A stretch of DNA of 64,000 bases from Pseudomonadota bacterium (GTDB lineage: Bacteria > Pseudomonadota > Gammaproteobacteria > Thiotrichales > Thiotrichaceae). Numbering within the stretch: the first letter of the stretch is position 1; each line of letters starts with the position of its first letter. This document shows positions 21,586 through 31,431 of this stretch, piece by piece. Under the pieces are notes generated by a model. The model saw only the letters and a list, made by a program, of their open reading frames with translations. It made no database searches and was not told the DNA's origin. The position numbers were made by a program, and so were the translations under genes. The stretch is taken from assembly GCA_002747455.1 (NCBI GenBank), contig PDPG01000045.1:1-64000 (forward strand). Reading direction: 5' to 3'.

Positions 21586-23711
21586 CCTCTGCGCCACGCA
21601 TGAAATTTAGCCACATACTCCAATAATTTCTCCGGTGCATGTGCGCGCTTCCAGTGCCCTGCGGCAAACTTATTCGCTTCAGACATTGTTGGGTAGATGT
21701 GAATTGTGCCAAGTATTTTGCTTAAGCCAAGATTATGTTTCATGGCTAGGATAAATTCAGGAATCAAGTCGCCAGCATTTTTTCCTAGAATTGTCACCCC
21801 CAGAATTTTATCTTTACCCGGCACAGTGAGTACTTTCACTATCCCTTCATTACTACTATCCGCAATGGCACGATCAAGGTCATCTATTCCATACGTGGTG
21901 AGTTCATAGGCAATTCCCTGCTCGCCTGCCTCCTTTTCATTCAGGCCAACTCGTGCCACTTCAGGATCAGTAAATGTCGCCCAGGGAACCACACGATAAT
22001 CCACTTTAAAGCGCTTCACGCCACCAAACAGTGCATTGACACTGGCAAACCAGGCCTGATGTGCTGCAGCATGAGTCAACTGATAAGGGCCAGCCACATC
22101 ACCAACGGCATAAATGTTCGGGAAATTAGTGGTTAAAAAACTATCGGTATGAACCGTGCCTCGTGGACTAATCTCGACCCCCAGCTTTTCCAGACCAAAG
22201 CCCTCAACATTCGCTTCACGCCCCAAAGCCAGTAGTACGTGATCAAATGGGATTCGCCTGGTTGCTCCTTCATGCTCACACAGCAGAAGTTTTTGCCCTG
22301 CTTCGACAACAAATGCTTTGGCGTGGTGCGACAACAGCACCTTAATACCTTCTTCAACAAAACGGCTCTGCATCCATTTCGCAATATCCTCATCCTCACG
22401 ATTCATAATGCGTTCAGAGTGCTCAATCATTGTTACCGTGGATCCCAAGCGACTAAATGCTTGCGCTAATTCACAACCAATCGGACCACCACCCAAAACA
22501 AGTAAACGCCCCGGCAACCTATCAAGGTCCCACAAATTATCGCTGGTCAGGTAATCAATCTTGTCCAGGCCTGTTATCGATGGCACACGCGGGCGTGCAC
22601 CCGTGGCGATAATCATCGTTTTGGTCGTAAGTAGCTTGCCGTTTACCTCAACACGGTAAGGATCAATAATGCTGGCTTCCCCCGTGATCACCTCCACCCC
22701 CAGATCGGTATAACGCTCAATCGAATCATGTGGCTCAATTTTTTTGATCACTTCCTGTACACGCTGCATGACAACCTTAAAGTCAAAACTTGGCTGCATG
22801 TTGTTCAAGCCATACCGCTCCGCATGTTCCGCTTCATACATCGCCTTGGCCGTTCGGATGAGAGCCTTACTTGGCACACAGCCCGTATTCAAGCAATCGC
22901 CACCCATTTTATGCTTCTCAATTAAGCCCACTTTGGCTTTAACTGCCGCTGCAATATAAGCCGACACCAAACCACCTGCGCCAGCGCCAATCACCAAGAG
23001 GTTGTAATCAAAACGCTTGGGCTTGTCATAAGCCGCTAAGATTTGATTAGCGCGGATTTTATCCACCACTTTTTTAGCCACTATGGGGAAAATGCCAAGT
23101 AGTGCAAAAGCGATGAATAACTCCGGCGAAAGAATACCGGACAGCGAGTCAATCTTGCCCAGTTGTGTACCTGCATAGATATAAACAAAAGTCCCAGCCA
23201 ACATGCCAAGCTGACTCACCCATGCAAAGGTACGGGTGCGAATCGTCGTGAAGCCCATTAAGATATTTACTAAAAAGAATGGAAATAAAGGCACCAGACG
23301 CATTGCAAATAAGTACAACGCCCCTTCCCTATCCATGCCTTCGTTAATCACTTTTAGTTTATCGGCATAGCGACGTTGCAGGCTGTCCCGAAATAAATAA
23401 CGGGCCACCAAAAAGGCCAATGTAGCGCCGATAGTGCTGGCAAAAGACACAATCACAACCCCTACAGGCAAGCCAAATAATGCGCCAGCCAAGGGCGTCA
23501 TAATCGTGGCTCCCGGTAAGGATAGCGCTGTCACCACCACATAAGCCACAAAGAACATCAGCAATGTTAGGGCTGTATTTTCTTGATAATAATGATTGAA
23601 GGCTTGTTGCTTTGCTTTAATAAAATCCAGAGAAAGATACTGCTGTAAATCACACAAGAAAAAAATTGCAACCAACAGCACCATCACACCAAACACTATT
23701 TTTTTATTCAT
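21582..23711 (-). CDS. TVP38/TMEM64 (VTT/DedA-like) membrane domain fused to a pyridine nucleotide-disulfide oxidoreductase
   Basis: N-terminal ~230 aa multi-TM with SLPGATIMTPLAGALFG; C-terminal GAGAGGLVSAYIAAAVKAKVGLIEKHKMGGDCLNTGCVPSKAL redox motif and AVGDVAG. Confidence 0.93.
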   Translation of the reverse strand: MNKKIVFGVMVLLVAIFFLCDLQQYLSLDFIKAKQQAFNHYYQENTALTLLMFFVAYVVVTALSLPGATIMTPLAGALFGLPVGVVIVSFASTIGATLAFLVARYLFRDSLQRRYADKLKVINEGMDREGALYLFAMRLVPLFPFFLVNILMGFTTIRTRTFAWVSQLGMLAGTFVYIYAGTQLGKIDSLSGILSPELFIAFALLGIFPIVAKKVVDKIRANQILAAYDKPKRFDYNLLVIGAGAGGLVSAYIAAAVKAKVGLIEKHKMGGDCLNTGCVPSKALIRTAKAMYEAEHAERYGLNNMQPSFDFKVVMQRVQEVIKKIEPHDSIERYTDLGVEVITGEASIIDPYRVEVNGKLLTTKTMIIATGARPRVPSITGLDKIDYLTSDNLWDLDRLPGRLLVLGGGPIGCELAQAFSRLGSTVTMIEHSERIMNREDEDIAKWMQSRFVEEGIKVLLSHHAKAFVVEAGQKLLLCEHEGATRRIPFDHVLLALGREANVEGFGLEKLGVEISPRGTVHTDSFLTTNFPNIYAVGDVAGPYQLTHAAAHQAWFASVNALFGGVKRFKVDYRVVPWATFTDPEVARVGLNEKEAGEQGIAYELTTYGIDDLDRAIADSSNEGIVKVLTVPGKDKILGVTILGKNAGDLIPEFILAMKHNLGLSKILGTIHIYPTMSEANKFAAGHWKRAHAPEKLLEYVAKFHAWRRG

Positions 23712-23866
23712 GGAATTTCCATACGTACTTAATACGGATTTGGTTGCTTCACTTTATACCATCAACCCAGAGAAAAAAGCCCCATACATAAAAGAATGTA
23801 CGAGGCCATGACGACTCAATCGCAATACTGATTTTTCAGCAACACCCCCGATTGGAGTGAACTACT

Positions 23867-24994
23867 TTATAGAATTTTATCCAGCGCAGACGCTAAGTTC
23901 GCAACCGTCTCATCAATATGATGCAGCTTATCCAAACCAAATAAGCCAATACGGAAGGTTTGGTAGTCATCCGGCTCATCACACTGAAGCGGTACGCCCG
24001 CTGCAATCTGCAAGCCCACATCAGCAAATTTCTTACCCGTGTGGAGCCCCGTATCATCGGTATAACACACCACCACGCCCGGCGCACCGAAACCATCCGC
24101 CGCCACACTCTTAATGCCTTTTTCAGCAAACAATGCCCTGACTCGCTGCCCAAGCTCCAACTGTTCATCACGCACTTTGTCAAAACCATACTCACGCGTC
24201 TCATTGATAATATCGCGAAAACGAGTTAGCGCATCGGTTGGCATAGTCGCATGGTAAGCGTGTCCACCGTTTTCATAGGCTTCCATAATCTGTAACCATT
24301 TTTTCAGATCACACGCAAAGCTACTGCTGGTAGTTTCTTCAATGCGCGCTCTGGCCAACTCGCCCATCATCACCAAACCACAACACGGCGACGCACTCCA
24401 GCCCTTTTGAGGTGCGCTCACCAACACATCAACGCCCAAGGCTTTCATGTCCACCCAAACCGTCCCGGATGCGATGCAGTCCAACACCATTAAACCGCCC
24501 ACTTCATGTACGGCTTCAGCCATTGCAGCGATATAGTCATCAGGGAGCATAAGACCAGCGGATGTTTCTACATGCGGCGCAAACACCACATCCGGCTGTT
24601 TATCACGAATTGCTGCCACTACTTCTTCGATGGGAGCTGGTGCAAAAGGAGACTGTGGCTCATCAGCAATACGACGTGCTTTTAGTACCGTCTCACTCGC
24701 AGGAATATTGCCCATTTCAAAAATTTGTGTCCAGCGGTAGCTAAACCAGCCATTTCTGACAACCAAAACCTTCTTATCCGTCGCAAACTGGCGTGCAACT
24801 GCCTCCATACCAAACGTACCACTGCCCGGTACAATCGCGACAGCGTGAGCGTTATAGACCGCTTTCAACGCAGATGAAATATCGTTCATCACGCCCTGGA
24901 ACAACTGCGACATATGATTTAGGGAACGATCCGTGTAGACCACTGAATATTCTAACAACCCATCTGGATCAATACCGGGTAACAATCCTGACAT
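23867..24994 (-). CDS. Class V aminotransferase (alanine--glyoxylate/serine-type, PLP)
   Basis: Fold-type I AT features, VPGSGTFGMEAVARQF, SAPQKGWSASPCCGLV lysine region. Confidence 0.85.
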   Translation of the reverse strand: MSGLLPGIDPDGLLEYSVVYTDRSLNHMSQLFQGVMNDISSALKAVYNAHAVAIVPGSGTFGMEAVARQFATDKKVLVVRNGWFSYRWTQIFEMGNIPASETVLKARRIADEPQSPFAPAPIEEVVAAIRDKQPDVVFAPHVETSAGLMLPDDYIAAMAEAVHEVGGLMVLDCIASGTVWVDMKALGVDVLVSAPQKGWSASPCCGLVMMGELARARIEETTSSSFACDLKKWLQIMEAYENGGHAYHATMPTDALTRFRDIINETREYGFDKVRDEQLELGQRVRALFAEKGIKSVAADGFGAPGVVVCYTDDTGLHTGKKFADVGLQIAAGVPLQCDEPDDYQTFRIGLFGLDKLHHIDETVANLASALDKIL

Positions 24995-25074
24995 AACGAC
25001 TCCTCAATATACTAATGGCACGATAGTGCCGGAATGCTACTCAAGTGGCAATATGTATATCGGACAGCAGGTGA

Positions 25075-25992
25075 TCAATACCGTTGTTTAAGCACGAACT
25101 GCCGCCAATCCACTTCCAGCTCAGACATATCCGTATACCCAGTGACAGCAAGTAATGACTGAATACCAAACGGGTCGCTCTTTATATTATCGCGATAAAG
25201 CGTGTAGTATTTCACCAAAAGTCCTTTGGATTGCAGATAAAACATCAGGTATCTAGCCTGAGCATAATTCAGGTTCCGGTTGATACCATAAAACGCCCGA
25301 TCAGAACCCCGCATCACCTTTTGCAGACTCATCAGCGATTTTGATCTGATTGCGGCCTGAAGACTGCCAAGCCGCCAATTATTCAGACCTAAAACGCGCC
25401 CAAAGCGAGAGCTTGAACGCTCATAGAGCGAGGCGAGGCCCTCATTGAACCATAATGGGCTTTCAGGAAAGTTTTTCTCAATATAGGGATGCACAATTTC
25501 ATGCAACAACGTGCCACTGCCTGTCCCCACATTCATCGCCATTCTACCGGCGGGAGGCTGGTAATAGCCATAGTTGCTTGGAGGCACAACAGACCATAGT
25601 TTCCGGTTATATTTGGTATAGCTTTCAGCATCCTTAAATAACCAGATAGTAATCACCTTATCAGGGTCTGCGGCAAAAAGTTGTCTTCTCAACGCTCCCT
25701 GAATCCGTTGTATTTTAGCTTTCCAAAATAATAAATCCCTATGACTCATATTTCCGGTAAGAACGTAGGGATAGCTCACTTCAATAGGAAAACTCGGTGT
25801 CAAAGCATTGACCTTTTGACTGGCAATCTTCACCTGCAAAGATGATTGAGAATTTGTGAGGCCTACATTTGCCTGGTGCTTTATATCGTGGGTTCCGCAA
25901 GATACAAGATTTGCAAGCAGCGCAATGAAAAGCATAAATTGGGCAAATCGTTGAAGCCTGAGTAGCGGGGATATTAATGCCATGATTACCAA
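25075..25992 (-). CDS. Lipoprotein with HExxH gluzincin-type peptidase motif (DUF1570-like)
   Basis: Lipobox LVSC; LLHEIVHPYIEKNFPESPLWFNEGLASLYE. Confidence 0.65.
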   Translation of the reverse strand: MVIMALISPLLRLQRFAQFMLFIALLANLVSCGTHDIKHQANVGLTNSQSSLQVKIASQKVNALTPSFPIEVSYPYVLTGNMSHRDLLFWKAKIQRIQGALRRQLFAADPDKVITIWLFKDAESYTKYNRKLWSVVPPSNYGYYQPPAGRMAMNVGTGSGTLLHEIVHPYIEKNFPESPLWFNEGLASLYERSSSRFGRVLGLNNWRLGSLQAAIRSKSLMSLQKVMRGSDRAFYGINRNLNYAQARYLMFYLQSKGLLVKYYTLYRDNIKSDPFGIQSLLAVTGYTDMSELEVDWRQFVLKQRY

Positions 25993-26457
25993 CCAAATAC
26001 CTTTACCTTGCTCTGAATACTATCATCAAAGTTTTTTGAACATTAGCTATGCACCCATTATTAGCGGTAATCGCTTTCTCAGAATTAAGCCACGCACCTA
26101 TTAACATCATACGCGAGGGGGTCGCCATGGGTGTTCTTCTCGCTTATCGTGCGTATCCATTGTTCGCTTATTGCGTTGTATCAATATTCGCTTATTGTGC
26201 TTGTTTGGGGCGAATCATCGGTTCGCTGCCTGCCAACACACCGGATGGCAAGGCGTCTGACCCGATCAGGCTAGCTTTGAAACAATAGGAGGTGCTTGGT
26301 GATAAAATCTCCCAACGACGCGATGCTGCCGAGGTTGAACAACCCCAACAACTGACCGTTAAGGATCAGCAGTCTTTTACAAAAAGGTGATGGAACTCGA
26401 TGTTGGCGAGTCAACAAGCGCTGTGCATTAATTGCTACTTGCTGAACTTGATAGAAT

Positions 26458-26534
<77 letters not shown>

Positions 26535-26615
26535 CCAGAGAGTTGGGATTATAGGAACTCCCCTACCTTCACGCAAGCTTTATTCGCGATTAATTTCAAA
26601 AATAACCGACGAGCG

Positions 26616-27644
26616 TTAAAACGACAGGGTATTCAATACCTTAGTGCCACGATACTTCACCCACGCACCTCGCTTAACCGCATCACCCTGCTTGGGTAAT
26701 AACAAGAAATGACGTTCTCCGGGGTTTTGATAGCCCTCTGGAATGGAGTCCGTTTTCAGAATTGCCATCGCAATCTCAGACCACGTTGTATCCTCACCGT
26801 CGTACCTCACGTTGTATTGTGTTCCATCCGTATGCGTGGAGAAAATAGCATTTTGCAACTCAATTGCGCCAGGGTCGAGAATCTCCTGAGCCAACACGCT
26901 CGGTGAGGCTACATCAACGACGGTATCCGCATTGACCACTTCAAATAGCAGGCCATCCTTGCGCACTTTTTCAATAATCGTGCGGATTTCCGGCTTTAAA
27001 CGCTCGGCAACTGCGCATACTGATGTCGATAAATCATCCGACTCAATCTGGTGTGAGTCATTGGCCAGGATCAATAAGGTTGAGGCCGTGTCAATATTCG
27101 CCCGCTTTAACACATCACTGTCTGAAGGCACACCTTTTACAAATTGCACCGCCAGTGATGTCATCCATGCCGCCTTCTCCTCCAGTTGGTTATTCACACA
27201 TACAATGCCCAAATCTTCATAACGCACATCGTTACGCAACTCCGACACAATATGCTGCACCTTGTCGTCACTTGGGTAGCCGGCAATAATCAAATCTATC
27301 TTATCCTTCATACTCATTAATCCTCGTTTGCGACGGGAGCTAATGCCCACCATCACCTCCGTCATTTTACCCAAGAACAAACCCAGCAAGGCAATGCCAA
27401 CCACCATATACAACGTCACCAATACCTTACCAAAGCCACTACTTGGGGAAATATCTCCATAGCCAACGGTGGTGGCCGTGGTGACTAAAAAGTAATAAGT
27501 ATCGAGCGGCGGCAACCCCTCAACCAGAGACATATATAAGGCAAAAAAGAATGACAAACCGAGGAACAACAGTAACAAATACTTGTTCTCCCGAATTGTC
27601 CGCAACGCCTTGAGTCGCTTGAGCGCATTAATCCAAAAGAACAT
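26616..27644 (-). CDS. Two-TM potassium channel with RCK/TrkA-N-like cytoplasmic domain
   Basis: Selectivity filter TTATTVGYGDISP followed by TM and RCK-like domain. Confidence 0.92.
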   Translation of the reverse strand: MFFWINALKRLKALRTIRENKYLLLLFLGLSFFFALYMSLVEGLPPLDTYYFLVTTATTVGYGDISPSSGFGKVLVTLYMVVGIALLGLFLGKMTEVMVGISSRRKRGLMSMKDKIDLIIAGYPSDDKVQHIVSELRNDVRYEDLGIVCVNNQLEEKAAWMTSLAVQFVKGVPSDSDVLKRANIDTASTLLILANDSHQIESDDLSTSVCAVAERLKPEIRTIIEKVRKDGLLFEVVNADTVVDVASPSVLAQEILDPGAIELQNAIFSTHTDGTQYNVRYDGEDTTWSEIAMAILKTDSIPEGYQNPGERHFLLLPKQGDAVKRGAWVKYRGTKVLNTLSF

Positions 27645-27647
27645 GAG

Positions 27648-28997
27648 TTATTCACCCGAAATGGCAAGATCCGCAAAACGAATGGCAGGCATACACGCCG
27701 AGCGTTGCCAGTTCCAGTAAGTTTCATCACCAATGCAGGCAATATGATTCAGCATTTTGTAGAAGTTACCGGCAACCGTTATACCCCGTACTGGCTGAAT
27801 GCGCTGACCATCGCGGCATAAATAACCGGCAGCGCCCAAGCTAAAATCACCCGAAATGGGATTCGCACCAGAATGTAAGCCCTGCATACTGGTCACTTCC
27901 AGATAGTCGCCTGCAAGTAGCTCAGCTTGACCAGCCTCCCCCTGCTCAACAAACAACTGGTGATGGCCCACTCCCAGCGGCGAGCGCACACCGCGCGAAG
28001 CATGGCCGGTTGTCTTAACCCCAAAATGACTGGCTGTCACACTATTGTGCATCATATTCTGGAACATGCCATCGACAATAAACGGCACATCCATCGTGGC
28101 GGTGCCTTCATCGTCAAACAAACTGTAACCAAAACCATCCATCAAGCGTGGCTTATCCCAGAGCTGAAGGCGACTATCGGCCACCTGCTGCCCCAATTTT
28201 TCGCGCCACGGGTTAATCCCGTCTTTGGCAGCCTTGCCCGATAACACCATCGTGAAGACAGAAAATAGACCAACCTGACATTCACGGTCAAAAATCACAT
28301 CATAGTGTTTTGATGGGACGGGCCTGCCTTCCAGCATATTCAGGCTTAAATCTGCAACGGTTTCCACCAACTCAGGAATATTCAGGTCACAGGTCAAACG
28401 AGACATTTGACCAGTACCTTTCATCGCATTTTTCTCGCCATCCTCGGCCAGCGCATAGGCGTAGGCATAAACCATGCGCGAACGACTGGCGGCATCTAGT
28501 CCAGCACTGGAAAAAATATAGCGACTGCCGAAAGACTCTGCCACGCCATTATAGGGTGCACTTTTAATCAGGGCCTTATCGAGTAAACCTTGCTCCAAGG
28601 CTAGTACCATGTCGATTTTCTCCTCGACGGTACTGTCATCTTGTGGGCAGAAAATGGCATCATCTGAACGTAATGACTGTGGATCATTCAGAATCTTTTC
28701 GTGTGGCTCCTCAGTGGAGAAAGTGGCGTTTTGCAAAGCCTGATCGACCATCCAAACCAAGGATTCCTGGTCACCGGCCTCGCTGTAGGCAATCCCAACC
28801 TTGTTATCCTTAATCACCCGCACCCCAAAGGTTCGCGTATTGCTGACCGTGTGCTCTTCCAGCTCACCCTCATTGGCTTTTAGCGACAAGGACTCATTTT
28901 CCAGCACAATCAAATCGGCATCCGCACCCGCAGCGTTGGCTCGCTCAAATACCTGCTCACTGGCGGCGACCAAAGTATTCTCTACTGGCTGTGTCAT
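27648..28997 (-). CDS. TldE/PmbA family protein
   Basis: PmbA-like: FGVRVIKDNKVGIAYSEAG, GLHSGANPISGDFSLGAAGYLCRDGQ; adjacent to TldD. Confidence 0.88.
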   Translation of the reverse strand: MTQPVENTLVAASEQVFERANAAGADADLIVLENESLSLKANEGELEEHTVSNTRTFGVRVIKDNKVGIAYSEAGDQESLVWMVDQALQNATFSTEEPHEKILNDPQSLRSDDAIFCPQDDSTVEEKIDMVLALEQGLLDKALIKSAPYNGVAESFGSRYIFSSAGLDAASRSRMVYAYAYALAEDGEKNAMKGTGQMSRLTCDLNIPELVETVADLSLNMLEGRPVPSKHYDVIFDRECQVGLFSVFTMVLSGKAAKDGINPWREKLGQQVADSRLQLWDKPRLMDGFGYSLFDDEGTATMDVPFIVDGMFQNMMHNSVTASHFGVKTTGHASRGVRSPLGVGHHQLFVEQGEAGQAELLAGDYLEVTSMQGLHSGANPISGDFSLGAAGYLCRDGQRIQPVRGITVAGNFYKMLNHIACIGDETYWNWQRSACMPAIRFADLAISGE

Positions 28998-30382
28998 CAG
29001 GCATTACCTCCGACCAAAATATTATCGACTTTAAGCGTTGGCTGCCCCACCGTTGTCGGAATCGAACCACTTACCGAGCCACACATGCCACAGGCGAGTT
29101 CAAAATCTTTGCCAACCATACTGATCTCTTTTAATACCTCAGGGCCAGTACTAATCAGCGTTGCCGCTTTAACCGGATACTGAATTTTACCCTTCTCGAC
29201 ATAATAGCCTTCGGTAACGGCAAAGTTAAACTCTCCTGTACCCGGCTGCACCGAGCCACCGCCCATGTGCGAGGCATAAATACCCTTGTCGATGGAAGCA
29301 ATCATGTCATCAAAGCTGCTGTCACCTGCCTCAATAAACGTGTTACGCATCCGCGATGCAGGCGCAAAGCGATAAGACTGACGACGGCCAGAGCCAGTGC
29401 GCGCATAACCCGTTTTCTCGCTCCCCACACGATCCACCAAAAAGCTGGTGAGCTGACCATTTTTTATAAGCTGGGTACGTTGAGTTTCCATGCCCTCATC
29501 ATCCACATTAATCGAACCCCACCCATTGACCAAAGTGCCATCATCAACCGCATTCACAACATCGCTGGCAATCATTTCACCCATTTGGTCGTGGAATACA
29601 GATGCCTTTTTTGCCACGGCGGTGGTTTCCAGCAAATGCCCGCAAGCTTCATGAAAAATGACCCCACCAAAACCATTACCAATAACCACCGGCATTTTAC
29701 CCGATGGACAAGGCCTGGCGGTCAGGTTTACCAGTGCCTGACGAGCCGCTTCTTCCCCGGTGTATTTGGGGTCGATGGTGTCGCCTAATTCCCAGCCTGA
29801 TAAACCACCATCGTTCCAGCGGCCACTGGACTGCTCTGTGCCATCACTGGCAATGGCGGTTAAACCAGCGCGGATATAGTTGCGAGTGTCATTAATGTGC
29901 AGACCTTCGCTGTTAAAAATCTCAACGGCCTGCTCACGCTGCATACAATAACCGCGTGTCTGGCTAATACGCTCACCAACCGCATGTGCCGCTGCATTAG
30001 CCTTTAGTAGATAATCAACCTTACTATCAATCGCTGCATTCTGACTCAGCACGATTTTAGCGGGGTGATGATTGCTTATACTACGACAATCAAAGCGAGT
30101 GAAGTCATGCAGCCGCTGGCTTAAATCCCGCGCCGATAATGTGGAAGCGATGCGCTTTAAACTCTCCGCATCCGTTTGATTGGTGTAGCCATAAAGCACC
30201 TTGCTACCAAAAACAATACGCAGGCCAATACCAAAGTCGATACCTGAATCCACCGACTTTACTTTGTCGCTCAGAGTCTCTATGGAGGAGGTACGATGTT
30301 TTTCGATAAATAATTCAGCAAAGTTCGCCCCCAGTGACAGGGCATGGTCGATAACCGACTGAGCAATGGCAGGATTCAGCAT
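28997..30382 (-). CDS. TldD family metalloprotease
   Basis: HExxxH motif IFHEACGHLLE; VGQPTLKVDNILVGG C-terminus; start taken at MLNPAIAQS rather than ORF start at 30445. Confidence 0.9.
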   Translation of the reverse strand: MLNPAIAQSVIDHALSLGANFAELFIEKHRTSSIETLSDKVKSVDSGIDFGIGLRIVFGSKVLYGYTNQTDAESLKRIASTLSARDLSQRLHDFTRFDCRSISNHHPAKIVLSQNAAIDSKVDYLLKANAAAHAVGERISQTRGYCMQREQAVEIFNSEGLHINDTRNYIRAGLTAIASDGTEQSSGRWNDGGLSGWELGDTIDPKYTGEEAARQALVNLTARPCPSGKMPVVIGNGFGGVIFHEACGHLLETTAVAKKASVFHDQMGEMIASDVVNAVDDGTLVNGWGSINVDDEGMETQRTQLIKNGQLTSFLVDRVGSEKTGYARTGSGRRQSYRFAPASRMRNTFIEAGDSSFDDMIASIDKGIYASHMGGGSVQPGTGEFNFAVTEGYYVEKGKIQYPVKAATLISTGPEVLKEISMVGKDFELACGMCGSVSGSIPTTVGQPTLKVDNILVGGNA

Positions 30383-30528
30383 CCGGCATCTCCTCTCTTT
30401 ATTATGATGATGCTCGATATTATCAGGGCTTAGGTGCCGATTCACAAGCGTACACGCTCCACTGATACAGAATCACTCAGTAATGGGATACATTGTTGGT
30501 CAACAACATCATCAACTGCCCAAAAATG

Positions 30529-30567
30529 TAAAAGCCCCGCAAATAACGAATACCTGCGAGGCTTTTA
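30529..30567 (-). terminator. Rho-independent terminator downstream of the DUF1566 genes
   Basis: taaaagccccgca...tgcgaggctttta stem-loop followed by an A/T-rich tract. Confidence 0.65.
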
Positions 30568-30614
30568 TTTTTTGCAATGGGTTATTTATTAACAACAACC
30601 CAAGGCATTAGCGG

Positions 30615-31388
30615 TTATGGCTGGTAGGTTTTTACCAATAGGACATAACGGGCTTTTTCCACATGGTCTGGATCGGGGAAAAAGTTTCTTTTTGGATCCG
30701 CCTGGTGCTCACCGCGGCTTTTACCGTCACGGTAAGCCACTACAACATTCCCGTCACTCATATCCAGAGCGTACACGAGGTCGTATATCTTTCCTTTCTC
30801 CTCCGCGTCCGCTGCCGACTCCTCTTTCGTCATCGGACTCCAGCCTTTCTCTCTTGTGGTCGGATACTTCTTAGGTGTAGAAGACCAGAGATATGGCGAG
30901 CTACCATTACGGAGAGCCAAGCCGTTACTATTTTCCTGCTTGTACTTCAAGCCCCTGGCAAACAAAAATAACTCACGATTAGTAGCGGGAAAGATATAAC
31001 GGTTATCAATAATACGCATTAGCTCCTTAATATTAGCCACGCGCCAACCCTCGGCCTTTTGTTGCTCGGTGACTGCATTCAAGGCATCTTTCCAACTCTG
31101 GAACTCTGTAGCATCGCCACTACAGCTCCCATCTTCAGCACTACTACCTGGGACATAAGTTTGACCAACAAGACAACGTGACCAGACCAAGCCATCCTCA
31201 GTACTGGTCACCTCTTCGCCACTTACCTGAAAATTACCTGCAGGAATATCAGCAACTACCTTGTCATCGTATTGATATTCACGATCCACAATCGCATCAG
31301 CAGCATAAACATTGCTTGCCATAATTCCGCTGATCGCGACCGCACATACCAAGAGAGAGTAGCCCGTTTGTAGTGTATTTTTAAACAT
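30615..31388 (-). CDS. Secreted DUF1566/Lcl C-terminal-like domain protein
   Basis: Signal peptide; GLVWSRCLVGQTY...GWRVANIKELMRIID...YLWSSTP...VLLVKTYQP pattern. Confidence 0.75.
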   Translation of the reverse strand: MFKNTLQTGYSLLVCAVAISGIMASNVYAADAIVDREYQYDDKVVADIPAGNFQVSGEEVTSTEDGLVWSRCLVGQTYVPGSSAEDGSCSGDATEFQSWKDALNAVTEQQKAEGWRVANIKELMRIIDNRYIFPATNRELFLFARGLKYKQENSNGLALRNGSSPYLWSSTPKKYPTTREKGWSPMTKEESAADAEEKGKIYDLVYALDMSDGNVVVAYRDGKSRGEHQADPKRNFFPDPDHVEKARYVLLVKTYQP

Positions 31389-31431
31389 AATAAAACCTTT
31401 CTATTGAATCCATACCGTTAGCACAATTAAT

